This document shows, in pieces, positions 1 to 10,620 of a stretch of DNA of 64,000 nt. A program made the position numbers and the translations under genes. Every line of letters begins with the position of its first letter. Position 1 is the stretch's first letter. The stretch is taken from assembly GCA_003254925.1 (NCBI GenBank), contig QANZ01048479.1, positions 1 through 64,000 on the forward strand, read 5' to 3'. The notes under the pieces are model-generated. The model was not told the DNA's origin and ran no database searches. It saw only the letters and a list, made by a program, of their open reading frames with translations. Origin of the DNA: Chamaecrista fasciculata. Its lineage: Eukaryota > Streptophyta > Magnoliopsida > Fabales > Fabaceae.

Positions 1-305
1 AAAACACCTAATGCGGGTGTTAGTCCTTATTCTCATATAACTTACTTAAATACTCACACACACACACACACTCACTTCCCACCTATGTGGAGCTTGAAAC
101 CACCACAAGGGCATGCCCTAAGCACGCGCTTTGCGCTCCCACCCCAGTTTTACCTCTCACGCACATGCATTTCTTTTTTTGGCCAGAGACAGGAATGGAC
201 AAAACACCTAACGCGGGTGTTAGTTCTTATTCTCATATAACCTACTCAAATACTCACACACACACACTCACTTCCCACCGATGTGGGCTTGAAACCACCA
301 CAAGG
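1..305. repeat. Tandem repeat, about 200-bp period, two copies
   Basis: The segment starting at base 1 recurs from base 201 with a few substitutions. Each copy begins AAAACACCTAAYGCGGGTGT, runs through a (CA)n tract and ends in a stretch containing GAAACCACCACAAGG. The window edge cuts the array, so more copies may lie upstream. No gene or transposon end was recognised. The short open frame through it (87-380) is low complexity and is not called a gene. Confidence 0.75.
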
Positions 306-487
306 ACAATCTCTCTACTCCTTTACTTCATATTTCTTCTTCTTTTCTTCCTTATAAAAAGAGAGAGGCCAAAAAATTAATAAAAATGAGGTTTAGTAGA
401 AGAAAGAAAATATCACATCATCATTTAATAAAAAAGTTAATAGAATTTAACATCATGACCAATTTAAAACAAAGTTATATATACATG

Positions 488-1327
488 TGATAAACTGGAA
501 AATGGCTGGCACTTACCTAGTTCACCGGAGAGGGCTGCGAGAGCCAAGTGTTGAGCAAGAACCTGCAAGAGCTTCACAGGGGGGCCCTGCGAAGTGCACT
601 CCGACGCTCAAGTTAGTAAGAGAGTAATCAGAGAGTAAGAGAATTTCAGAGTGTAAGAAGTAGCTAACCTTGAACTGGTGAGATGGACTCTATTTATAGA
701 GCAGGGAAGAGAGAGGTGGTCAGCGCGCGGGGCGGACCACGTAACCAGACAGATCTCCACCAGCGGAGATGGTGGAGACCGAGATTTGCGGAGCAAGGCA
801 ATCGTGGGTGGTTGCCTGCCATGTTGCCGGGCGGTCGCCATAATACTGGAGAACGTGGGTGTGAACAAGTCAGTAACCCACGATCTCCCGTAGCGTGGAT
901 TGCGGAGCGAGGTAGTCGTGCTGGAGGCGGGCGCCCTCCTCCTGGGTGGAGGGGGGGCGCCCCTAACTGTGCGGAGCGAGGTAGTCGTGGGTGACTAAGT
1001 GTTAAGGTAGAGGCGGGCGCCATGCTCCTAGGTGGAGGGGGGCGCCCTTAATTGTGCGGAGCGAGGTAGTCGGGCGCCCCATCCTGGGTAGAGGGGGGCG
1101 CCCCTAACTGTGCGGAGCGAGGTAGTCAAGCGCCCCCTCCTGAGTGGAGGGGGGCGCCCCTAACTGTGCGGAGCGAGGTATTCGGGCGCCCCCTCCTGGG
1201 TAGAGGGGGGCGCCCCTAACTGTGCGAAGGGCACTTGATTGGTTCGAGCGCGCTTTGCAGGGTGTGAAGGGGGGAAGAGGCCCGGTGCGAGGGCCGTTTA
1301 GGCGTACGCCCAAATAGTGATGTATCA
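488..1327 (-). mobile_element. Solo LTR of a Tat-lineage Ty3/gypsy element (same family as the element at 25093-36303)
   Basis: It starts TGATAAACTGG and ends GTGATGTATCA, the same termini as the LTRs at 25093 and 35700. It is flanked on both sides by ACATG (483-487 and 1328-1332), a perfect 5-bp target-site duplication, so it is a complete LTR left after loss of the internal region. It is 840 bp against 604 bp for its relatives; the extra length comes mainly from a GC-rich tandem array in its right half. A TATA-like sequence (TATAAATAG on the minus strand, 690-698) marks the LTR promoter. Orientation is taken from the complete element. Confidence 0.93.
900..1226. repeat. GC-rich tandem array inside the solo LTR
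   Basis: Five successive units each start TGCGGAGCGAGGTAGTCG and are about 56-83 bp long. Most contain an inverted repeat in which GGCGCCCCCTCC faces a GAGGGGGGCGCC-like arm across a short loop, so each unit can fold into a strong hairpin. The LTRs of the complete relative contain one such unit, so the array is an expansion specific to this copy. Confidence 0.8.
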
Positions 1328-1489
1328 ACATGTATATAGGACTAATTTGAAATTTTTAAAATATCTTTGACCAAAATAAAATCAGAGACCTAAATATAAG
1401 AACAATTTTAGTATTTGATCTAAAACTGAAAATAAATTTTTGTATATAAGCAATCAATAAGGAAATATCTCAACTTTATAATATTTTGG

Positions 1490-1678
1490 TCAAATGTTCC
1501 TTTTGATCCTAAATATATATTCTGATGTTTATTTTAATTTTTTATGTTTTAAAATACTTATATGGATCCTAAATATTGACAAAATATTTTATTTTGGTCT
1601 CAAACTATTGAATATAGTCATATTTATCTGATTTCAACTTTAAATATAATGAATATAGAGTTATGTGTTGTTTTTTTA
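1490..1678. mobile_element. Arm of a foldback/TIR element (TTTTGGTC family)
   Basis: The sequence shows the same pattern of TTTTGGTC / CCTAAATAT / CAAACTATTGAATATAGTCATAT motifs as the left arms of the elements near 21486 and 46015. Only one arm is recognised. The next TIR element starts directly after it, which suggests one insertion into or beside the other. Confidence 0.45.
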
Positions 1679-2327
1679 GGCAAAAGACCATTTCGTGCCC
1701 CTAATGTTTGGTGTCAGTTTTAGTTATGTCCCTAACGTTTGTTTTGTGTCAGTTATGCCCTCAATGTGAAACGTTGGTGTCAATTATACCTCAACTTCAA
1801 TTATTTTGGGCCAAAGTTCTATTTTGGTATCTCAAGTTTGCTCAAAGTTCCGTTTTAGACCCTCAAGTCGCTGGCGAACTTTCCGGCAAGATACACGGCG
1901 ACTCTGACAACTACTAAAATTCCTAATCCAAGATTTTTTGACCTCATGAGTTCAATGACGGCCTCCACTTTCCGAAAAAAATGTCTGGCAAGCCACTGAA
2001 AAATTACATAGTCGCCGAAAAATTACATAATTGTCGAAAATCATATTTTCGGTCATTTGTTCGCAAAATGAAGGCCTCCATTGAACTCAGGAGGTCAAAA
2101 AAACCTTGGATTAAAAGTTTTCGTAGTCGTTGGGGCCGGAGACTTGAGGGACACAAAACTTTGAGCAAACTTGAAGGACCAAAATAGGACTTTGGCCCCA
2201 AAACAATTGAGATTAGGGTATAATTGACACCAACGTTTCACATTGGGGTATAATTGACACAAAACAAACATTAGAAGCATAATTGAAACTGACCCCAAAT
2301 ATTAAGGGCAAGAAAAGGTCTTTTGCC
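1679..2327. mobile_element. Non-autonomous TIR element (GGCAAAAGACC family), with a second TIR pair nested inside
   Basis: The left end GGCAAAAGACCATTTCGTGC is mirrored at the right by GGTCTTTTGCC, and both arms continue with related text (TGTCAATTATACC against GGTATAATTGACA). A second inverted pair lies inside, at about 1808-2203: GGGCCAAAGTTCTATTTTGG against a CCAAAATAGGACTTTGGCCCC arm. That inner pair resembles the MITE at 45461-45819. No clear target duplication was found. It codes for nothing recognisable. Confidence 0.7.
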
Positions 2328-4856
2328 AAAGTACTTTCTCTTTGTAGTTAGAAAACATATGAAAATAATATATCTTGAATATCACATACTTTAATTATGC
2401 AAAAAATTATTTTTAAATATTGTATAATTTATTTTAAAAAATAGACCATTTAATTTTAAAAAGTCATGATATATTTGTGCTAAATAAAACTTCATAAATA
2501 TATTTATTTGACCTCAATATGCGCAATATCCATCATCTATTTATATAACCGATATTTAACATCCTTCACAAACAAATTTAGATGGACATTTTAAATAGTT
2601 GTCAAAATTATCATCCCTAAACAACAAAAGTTTACATCAACCACGGTTAATGCACACAAAAGTTTATTTATATTCTCAATTAAATATGAAGAAGCTAATG
2701 CACACGTATATATACACATGATTATATATTAAATCAAAACAAAGCTAGAAAAAGTTATTGTTAGTTAGAAGATACGTATCCAACATTAAGTATTAATTAT
2801 GATTATTAAATGTTAATAATATATATTATAGGTCGGCTTGAATAATGACAAGGAAACAAAAGACTTAGCTTTCCAAGATCCTGTCAAATATTAAAGAACA
2901 GTGACCACAATAAAAGGTATAAACATATATATAATGATATAAACCCTAGCTAGGCATTAAAAAAAGGGAGGGGGCGAAAATAATTTCTTATTAATAAATT
3001 TTGTTTACTCTGCAATATTATGGGTATGGCCGGCAATCTTCTTTAACATATAGGGATTTGCTTTAAAAAACTTTCTTTTGCCATCCAATTTTACATCAAT
3101 GGAATTTGGATCAATCTTTGTATGATGTGATAAGTAATTTTTTTTTTCTCTGTTTCTTTTTTCTATGATGGGACTATGAGAAAAAAAGACATAAAAAAAA
3201 ATTAAATTGTTTTAGTAATGGAGAGTTGTATAGAATTGCCCTATAACATGTAAGCTTTATTTTAGTTTGTAGTTTTCTTGGTGAAGAACTATAACGTACA
3301 TACGTCTTTTCTCAAAAGTCATTCATGAAATAATCTAAACCCTAGCTAGTTTCATACATCTACATAATTGGATGCCAGCAATGTTTAATGTTTATCCACA
3401 AAGATGCAAAGTGATGAAAAAGGTTTTAGTTCCAAGAAAATGTTGGGACTTTAAAGAGTATGGACCCTTTGAGTTTTATAATATATATATAGGAATAATA
3501 ATGAGTCAGGTATATATATATATTCTTCAATAACTGATAGTTAGAAATAATTTTTTTTGAGACATAAAAATTTATCTAAGTAAATTTTATATTTATTAAT
3601 AAAGTCTTTTCTATATACAAATCCAACTATTGGTTATAATATGTATAGACTATAGATATATGTTTTCAAATTTTCAACAAGGATGTTCCCATATCAATTT
3701 AAATTATATTTATAAATCACTTCAGAACCATCTTTTTCATCTTTGCAAACACTATAAAATTATACTGTAGGCAATTTTCTTTAACTAAACAAGCGTTCCA
3801 CAATATTAATTGAAGCAATCAAAATTATCAGTATATTTTTCTAAAAAATGGAAATTTTAATTAATAATAAAATTCTTCTACAGGAGGAAATTATATATTT
3901 ATATAGGATTTTTTAATTTAAAATTTCAAACATAAATTTAATAAGACAAATGCTCAGCAAACGAGAACAAATTAAAGTCTCTTATATTATATTATATATA
4001 TATATATATATATATGCTTAGATCACAAGCTTCTCCATCTGATATTGTTAATTAATTATTAGGTGGGTTGAATATATATTATATTGAATTTCTTATAGCT
4101 TAATGCTTACTGACCTAATTAACTACATGGATTATGGGTTTGCCAGCTAAGTTAATTAATTGCTTTACCTAATCAAGCACCCAATAGAGCATTCAGGTTT
4201 TATATTCTTCATATTAGTTGAAGAGGGGCCTCTATCTTTTATTTTATTAAATATATATATACATATATAACTTATCAATATTATTATATATAGAGATCAG
4301 CTAGCATTGATATGATGTCTAGAATAGAATGGGAGTGTCATTTTCTTTGGTGAATTTTGAATTGATGTCCATTTCCAATTAAATAATCCATTATTATTAA
4401 TTAGGTATATCCCTTTTCAATAACAACCAGAGACAAAGAGGAGAAAATGAATGAGCAAAACTCAACCAATATAATCCAATTAAAAGTAGAATATCCCTTA
4501 TCAGTTATCAGTGTATACGCATTTGGCAAAGAGAAAAAGAAAGAAAATGACGTGCTCAATTCTCATCCATGCAATTTTTTCAATCTAGCTCATTAATTAT
4601 TTAATTAATTAATTAGCTAATACCTGGCTTGCTATCTACTTGATATATATATATATAATTAATCATAATCAGCTTTTAAGTTTTATACTTCTATTCAGGT
4701 TTAGGTCACTTAGATATTTTCTTTCTTTCACGCCAAGCTAACGTGGATTTTTATATAAACTTTTTTAGATATGCTTAAAAACATCTGTAAAACCTAACTA
4801 AAGATTTATAAACATTAAATAAATTTATTATACAGAAAGCTGTATACATATATATA
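2328..4856. other. AT-rich intergenic DNA, no gene recognised
   Basis: Only short open frames and runs of A/T, including a (TA)n tract near 3990-4015. I saw no protein homology, RNA gene or clear element termini in this stretch. Confidence 0.6.
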
Positions 4857-4890
4857 CTAGAGGCTTTGCGTGCCCTAACGGGCACGCAAA
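4857..4890 (-). mobile_element. Helitron-like 3' end (hairpin plus CTAG)
   Basis: An 11-bp perfect stem (TTTGCGTGCCC at 4865-4875 against GGGCACGCAAA at 4880-4890) encloses a 4-base loop. Read on the minus strand, the hairpin is followed by GCCTCTAG and then a T, which fits the plant Helitron 3' terminus (subterminal hairpin, CTRR end, insertion before T). The body would extend to higher coordinates. I could not place the 5' TC end, and there is no Rep/helicase coding sequence, so it would be non-autonomous. Confidence 0.55.
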
Positions 4891-5521
4891 TATGTATATA
4901 AAATAAATGAGGGACTAAATCGTTAACACAGTAAAAAAGAAGGGATCAAATAATAATTTTCCTCTTATTATTAATTTTGTACTATAGTTTTAAAATGTGG
5001 ACGACCAGAAAGGGGTGGAGCCATATAATATAAGATATATATATTTCTCATTATTTATTTATTTAATGTTAAAATTCTTTTAAGAACTTAATTATAGATA
5101 TAGGAGAGGAGATGGAGAAAAAGAAAAACAAATTGCAGGAAAAGGTGGAGCTCTATTAATTATAGTAACACATCTTTATAATGAACTCCTAAATTGAATT
5201 GAGATTATTAACTTTTTTTGTTGTGATCTACTTTAAAAGTCTGATTGGCTAAGATGTAAACTACTAATTTAAAAGATGATTTATTTACATCTTAATTATG
5301 CTTTTAGAAAAATAATGAGGGACCAAAATGAAACTTTGAACAAATATGAGAGACTAAAATTGAGCTTTGGCCTAGATTTTACGTATTTTATCTTTAAAAT
5401 AAATAAATAAATATAATTTTTAATTAAAATAATAAATAACTAGATAATCAATTACAGTATGTATCAAGAAAAAGACACTCGTTACAAATCTTCTCAAAAT
5501 CAGACATAAAATATAAGCTCA
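4891..5521. other. AT-rich DNA, possible Helitron body
   Basis: No gene. It may be the interior of the non-autonomous Helitron whose 3' end is at 4857. A segment at about 5310-5375 (GGGACCAAAATGAAACTTTG and related text) resembles arms of the TTTTGGTC foldback family. Confidence 0.4.
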
Positions 5522-6249
5522 GTTCGATTGCGCTTATAATAAAATTTGCTCTGATTATAATTAAAGTTGATTATTTGTGTATTGGTGTTTGGATGAAAGT
5601 TGATTATTTGATGTGAAATTATTGAAATTGATATGTAATGATTGTGGTTGGTAGATAGAAGGGTAAGGAAATTGATAAATTGTATAGGGATAGAAATGGA
5701 AGAAAAAGTTGAAAAAAGTATGATGTGATTTGATTATAATCAAAGTGTATTTGGATGTAATTGTTGCTTTTAAAAAAACCAGATTGTGTCACTGTTTGTC
5801 TCGGGAAGTGTGAAAATCTGATTATAATCATATGCAACTATGGAGGTGATTATTTTGTTTGGTCGACCGAATTCATTTTTGCCTACGAAATGGTGGACCA
5901 AAAAGACTAAAGTGTAGCATTATTTCGAATCAAGCCCCGACATTCGGTGGACCACAAAAAAAAAATAGTCCACCATTTCACACAAGATGAAAGAGAATGT
6001 AAAAAACACATGGACCCGAAAAAATACTCAAATCTGGCATAATGTTTGTACTGTTCAATTCCCTCCCTTCCTCTCCTCTTTCTCAGGTGTTTGTCAAAAT
6101 GCCTCACAAGCCACAAAATAGGAATTGAATGTCGAATGAGAGCGGATTTTGGCTGGGTACTCGCATGATTCCTTATGATTCAGATGTTCTTTGATATATA
6201 TAACAGTGTACAGACCACAAATTCATAGTATACATATGTCAATGGAGAT

Positions 6250-6283
<34 letters not shown>
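6250..6283. repeat. (TA)n microsatellite
   Basis: An uninterrupted alternating TA tract of about 32 bases lies just left of the LTR element. Similar shorter tracts occur near 3995, 45445, 45822 and 63045. Confidence 0.9.
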
Positions 6284-6285
<2 letters not shown>

Positions 6286-6365
6286 AATCATGTTGATTAA
6301 TTCTTCTCAATCCTTGATTTGTCATTATTTGGGATTTTTTCTTCTCGATTGTTATAGTTCTGGAC

Positions 6366-6955
6366 TGATGAACCTGGTTTTGGCCGTAGGGCATCACCTG
6401 GTTCGATGAGGCAACTTTGGGTCAGAAGTCACCTGCAAGTCAATGAAAGCACAGGGATGGCCCTGCGATTCACCTCCGATGCTTAAGTCAGTAAAAATAG
6501 CCTGAGAGCAACAATGTGTGCAAATGGAAATAGTGCGTACCTTTTTCCAGTAGAGGAGCTGTCCTTTTATACTGGGGAAATAAGATCTTTCTGACCTAGA
6601 TATGGTCGACTGTGATCTTAACTGATTTGGCCAAATCAGCTGTGATCTTGGTGGAAATCCTAACTGTCCGTTATTCTCGCAGATCTGTTGGTTAGGATAT
6701 GGGAGTAAGTTGTTATTTCTCGTGAACGCCTGGTTGTTGGCGTCCTCGACCGACGTAGGGCGTTTGGTGCCTTAATCATGCTAGGACTCTTTCTGTGGAC
6801 GCCTGACTATTGGCGTTATCAATTGTCACGAGAGGCTTGGTGCCTTGCCTGTGAAGGGCTCTTTTGGCGTTCTCATCCAAGGGATTCCTTAGATGGGCCT
6901 TTGGGGCGCCCATGGCCCAAGTCTTCTAGGCCTCAAATCTTTAGGCCTATTATCA
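6366..6955 (-). repeat. Left LTR (3' LTR) of element B
   Basis: It begins TGATGAACCTGG and ends AGGCCTATTATCA; the 5 bases before it are TGGAC. It is rich in GGCGTT/GGCGCC-type words like the rest of the element. It differs from the copy at 16901 at about two positions (near 6881 and 6937). Confidence 0.93.
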
Positions 6956-7164
6956 CTAGTCCCAACGAAAAGAGTGGAGCTCTATCCCCACCAGTGGAGT
7001 CCTCGCCAAGGGCGTTGGCACCACATGTTGAGTATTTTACCTGTGAGGCGTTTTCGGCTGTGGGCGCCACTTTTAGTGGCGTTGATTGATAGTAACGCCT
7101 ACTGGCTTTGTCTTTTCACATCCCTTGCTGTCGTTTCAAGTTTGCGTATCAGGTTCATAGTGTC

Positions 7165-7172
7165 CACGTGTC
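7165..7172 (+). promoter_or_regulatory. G-box-like CACGTGTC upstream of the antisense gene in element B
   Basis: CACGTGTC occurs here in the plus orientation, several hundred bases before the plus-strand reading frames. The same 8 bases occur at 25959-25966 in the equivalent place of element C. G-box cores are bound by plant bZIP and bHLH factors; a role here is inferred from position and conservation only. Confidence 0.4.
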
Positions 7173-7449
7173 ATTACGCGATTCGCTTATCCTCTGCCAT
7201 GATGGCGAGTCGTGGCCCGAGGGGGGCGCATTTAATGTGGCGCTTCGATTTTCATGAAAAGTTTCAAAAAACCGCCATTTCTCTTCCTTCTTCCCCCCCA
7301 CTTCGTCATTTTTCACTTTTCGATTCTCTTTCTTCTCCAAGTTCTCCAAGCTACTCTCTACATTTTCAAGTTCTCGGAATCGACTCATTTCCTTCATCCT
7401 CCTGCCGTGCTGCTACTTTTCTCCGTCAGGTGTGTCCGAGAGCTTCCTA

Positions 7450-10145
7450 GTAAGTGTTTTGTCGGTTCCCTCTTGTCATTTCTGTTTCTCTATTTTGAGT
7501 TTCTGGGTTTGGCCCATTGCTTGTTCACACTCGTTCTTCGCGTTCTTCGCAGTTTCTTTCCGACTTTGCTTTGGGAGTTTCTTTGTCTACTTCGTGCATT
7601 CATTGATTTCGAAAAAAGTGAGTTTTTCTCCTCCTGGATCTTGTAATGCCTTTTCTGTGTTCTATTTGTTGTTCTTCTTTTTTGTTGTCCTTCTGGGTTG
7701 GGTTTATGGTCTGGTGATCAACCATAGTTTTTCCAAGGGTTTCCCCCCCCTTTTTCTTGTTGGTGGACGGAGACACAATCTCCGAGAAATGTACTGAACT
7801 GATCCCTGTTTCCACAGCTACTGGAAACAAGGTGGTTCCTGAGGCGTCAGCGCCTGGGGCGTCAGCGCCATCGAGGGTTGCTTCTCCCATGGAAAGGATT
7901 GGCGGCGATGCCGTGGACTCCTCTTCTTCGACTTCTACAGAGATTCGAGAGATGTTGTCCCCAGACGAGGCATCCACGGGAGAAGAACGTTCGATGGTTG
8001 AGGCTGCTGCTCCGATATGGGCGTCCATAGGAGATGGTACTCCTCGGCAGACAATCTGCGGGGAGGAGGTTGATTTTCTTGCTTACCCCGACTGGTTCCT
8101 TTCTTCCAACAAGGGCCTTGCTAAAGTTCCATGGGTCAAGGGCGCCGTTGAGACCATGCCTTGTGGTCCTGATAGGGCGCAAGTGATGAGGAATGCCTGT
8201 CCCGTCGTCGATTGGCGTCGCCAAAATCTGGATGAGAAGGTTCAGCAGGGTCATTTGGATCACACCAACGACAATGTTAAGGAATTCTGGACCTGGCTTC
8301 ATGACGATGAATTTATCCGTGACCTCAACAAAGAGCTAATAACCAGTTCGCCTCGCCGGCGTTCCTCAGGATGCCGGATTTCGACTCTTAGCCATCTGAA
8401 GGACCCTCCTAGTATGCTCTATACTGATGGTAGAGGGTTTATGATATGTGAGCATGTCCTTCAAAGTTGTGATATCGAGATGCCTTTCAACCCGGCGGTG
8501 TTGGATCTGCTGGCGATTATGAACATCGCTCCCATTCAGATAAGTGCCAACGGTTGGCGCATCCTTCTCGGTTTCATCGCCAAGTGCCAAAGGGATGGCG
8601 TTCGCGCTACGGCGCGGTTGTTTCTTTTCTTCTTTTACCCGCGATGGGTGGATAACGCCTTTATTTCGTATTATCGGCGTCCTGGGCGCCCATTGATCCT
8701 TGAGCATGCTGTCAGTAATCCTAAGGAATGACAGTACAAATTCTTCTTCATTGAAGGGTCTGGATCTAGGCGTCCTTTTTGGGTTCGTGCGTCAGACGAG
8801 CGCGCCATGTTCCCTTTGTCTTGGCGGCGACCACGTCTCGGTCCGTTTGAGTGTAACTGGAGAGATTTGACTGTGGAGGAGCGTTTGGGGGCCCTTCGGT
8901 TGATCACCACAGACCCTCTTGACCCTAAGCATTGTATATTATTACTATTTTATTTGTCAATTTTGATTTGTCTTATGCACTTTCCTAATTCCTTTTTTGG
9001 TGTTCAGTGCTCACTGCGAACGGTGCCGATGTTATTGCGAGTAAGCGTACCCAAGCTGATAAAGGCAAGGGAAAAGCAGTTGCTGGCCCGAAGAAGGCGT
9101 CCTCTGCCGCTGTAGCTGCTGCTGCTCCGAGGAAGCCGGGGGCGTTGTCATCCGTGAGCCCTCGGCGACTTTGCGCCCTCCATCTCAGCTTTCCAAAGGA
9201 AAGGAGAGTGCTATCACGGCCAAGGATGGGGAGCCCCCGAAAAAGCGTCAGCGCCCCACAGTAGAGGTTCCTCAGATTCCAGCGCTCCCGGAGGCTAACG
9301 ATTTCAACGCTCTGGAGTTCCTCTCCAAATCTTTATCAGAGGCTGGTTCGGTTAAGAGGGACGACCTGGCTCGGGCGTCCACGGAGAATTCGCTGGACCC
9401 TTCTGAAGAGGCAGCTAGATTTCTGCTTGCTACGGGGATGCGGTTGTTGGCCAACAGCGTCTCCAGGAAGGATCTGTTATCTGAGCGAGACGCTGCTCGT
9501 GACGACGCTAAGAGAGCTCGTCAAGAAAAACTTGAGTTGCAGGACGAACTCAATGTGACGAAGGCGTCGCAGGAATCTCTGCAGGGGGATTACGATCGAA
9601 GAGGTCGTAGGCTTCGAGAGGTCAACAACTTGAATGAAGAGCTTAATGCCAAGGTGGCGTCCTTGACTGCAGAGTTACAGGATTCGCAGGCTAATTTCCA
9701 GGCTTTGGGCACCATGGCTTTGCGTCAGGTAAAATGGCGGGGGTCTCGCTACAATTATATCGGTTTTAAGAACGCCATAGCGCAACTGCGGCTTCGCAAC
9801 CCTAATCTTGATGTTACGGGGATTTGCCCAAACAAGGTTGTCGAAGGGAGGCTAATTCGGGATCCCATCCACACTGATGCCATAGCCAATATACCCCGTA
9901 TGCCCGAAAAATATGACCTTGAGGGGTATAGTTCTGAAGGTGATGAAGATTTCCCGTGGTTTCCTAACATGGAAGTTCCTCCTCTTGTAGAGGGCGTTCC
10001 TGCTGAGACAGTGCCTCCTGCTGCTTCGGGTGTTGGCGCCAGTGGCGTTGTGGCTCGGGAAGTGGAGGCAAACGTCCCTTCAGGCGAGAACGCCGAGGGT
10101 GCCCCAAGTGTTGCTACGACCGAGAGTGCTCCTTCTGCTACTTAG
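7450..10145 (+). CDS. Antisense (plus-strand) gene of element B, Tat-type extra ORF
   Basis: This gene lies opposite to gag-pol, between integrase and the 3' LTR. Its first main frame (about 7757-8731) is acidic and Ser/Thr-rich at the start, then holds a globular domain with GFMICEHVLQSC, NGWRILLGFIAKC and a Phe-rich LFLFFFYPRW. This resembles the domain catalogued as putative gypsy type transposon (PF04195), a match made from memory. The later frame (9171-10145) has a long coiled coil (roughly residues 95-190) followed by a conserved GFKNAIAQLRLRNPN segment. A GT-AG intron is visible at 8934-9007, and a donor-like CTAGTAAGT at 7449 suggests a leader intron. Function unknown. As part of a broken element it is treated as a fossil. 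Confidence 0.65.
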
Positions 10146-10620
10146 GCCTGTGTGCCTTTGTTTTGGTTGGGCTTGCATGCCCTTTTTTTGTAAATTTTTA
10201 GTTTTTAATTTGATTATGGCGTTGACGCCATTTTGAATTGGGATTGCTATTGGCCTATCGTGCCACCTTTTGGATTGTTTGGGCGTTGATGCCCTTAATA
10301 CGCTATTTTCGTGCTTGATTTCCTTTGCTTTAAGCGTTCCCGTTCTGTAATGTGTATTATACGCGAGCGTTTATGCGTATTATACGCGAAGTTTTGACTA
10401 GTCATCCAAGGGAGGGTCGGTCCGCATGGTAGTGAGTGCCATACTCACAAGGCTCCTTCGAGGGTCTTTTCGCTGCTGTTCCGAGGGCGTCCCCTCGAGC
10501 AGCGCCAACTTCATTATTTGTTGAAGAGAAAAAAGGTAATTCATTAATTATGAGAGCAAAGTACAACTGGCGCTATGGCCTTCTTTAAACAATGCCATAA
10601 TTTAAATGAAATTAATCCAC

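Noticed and set aside
5561-6116. Minus-strand frames of 60-72 codons
   Set aside because: Low-complexity translations of AT-rich transposon sequence with no motif.
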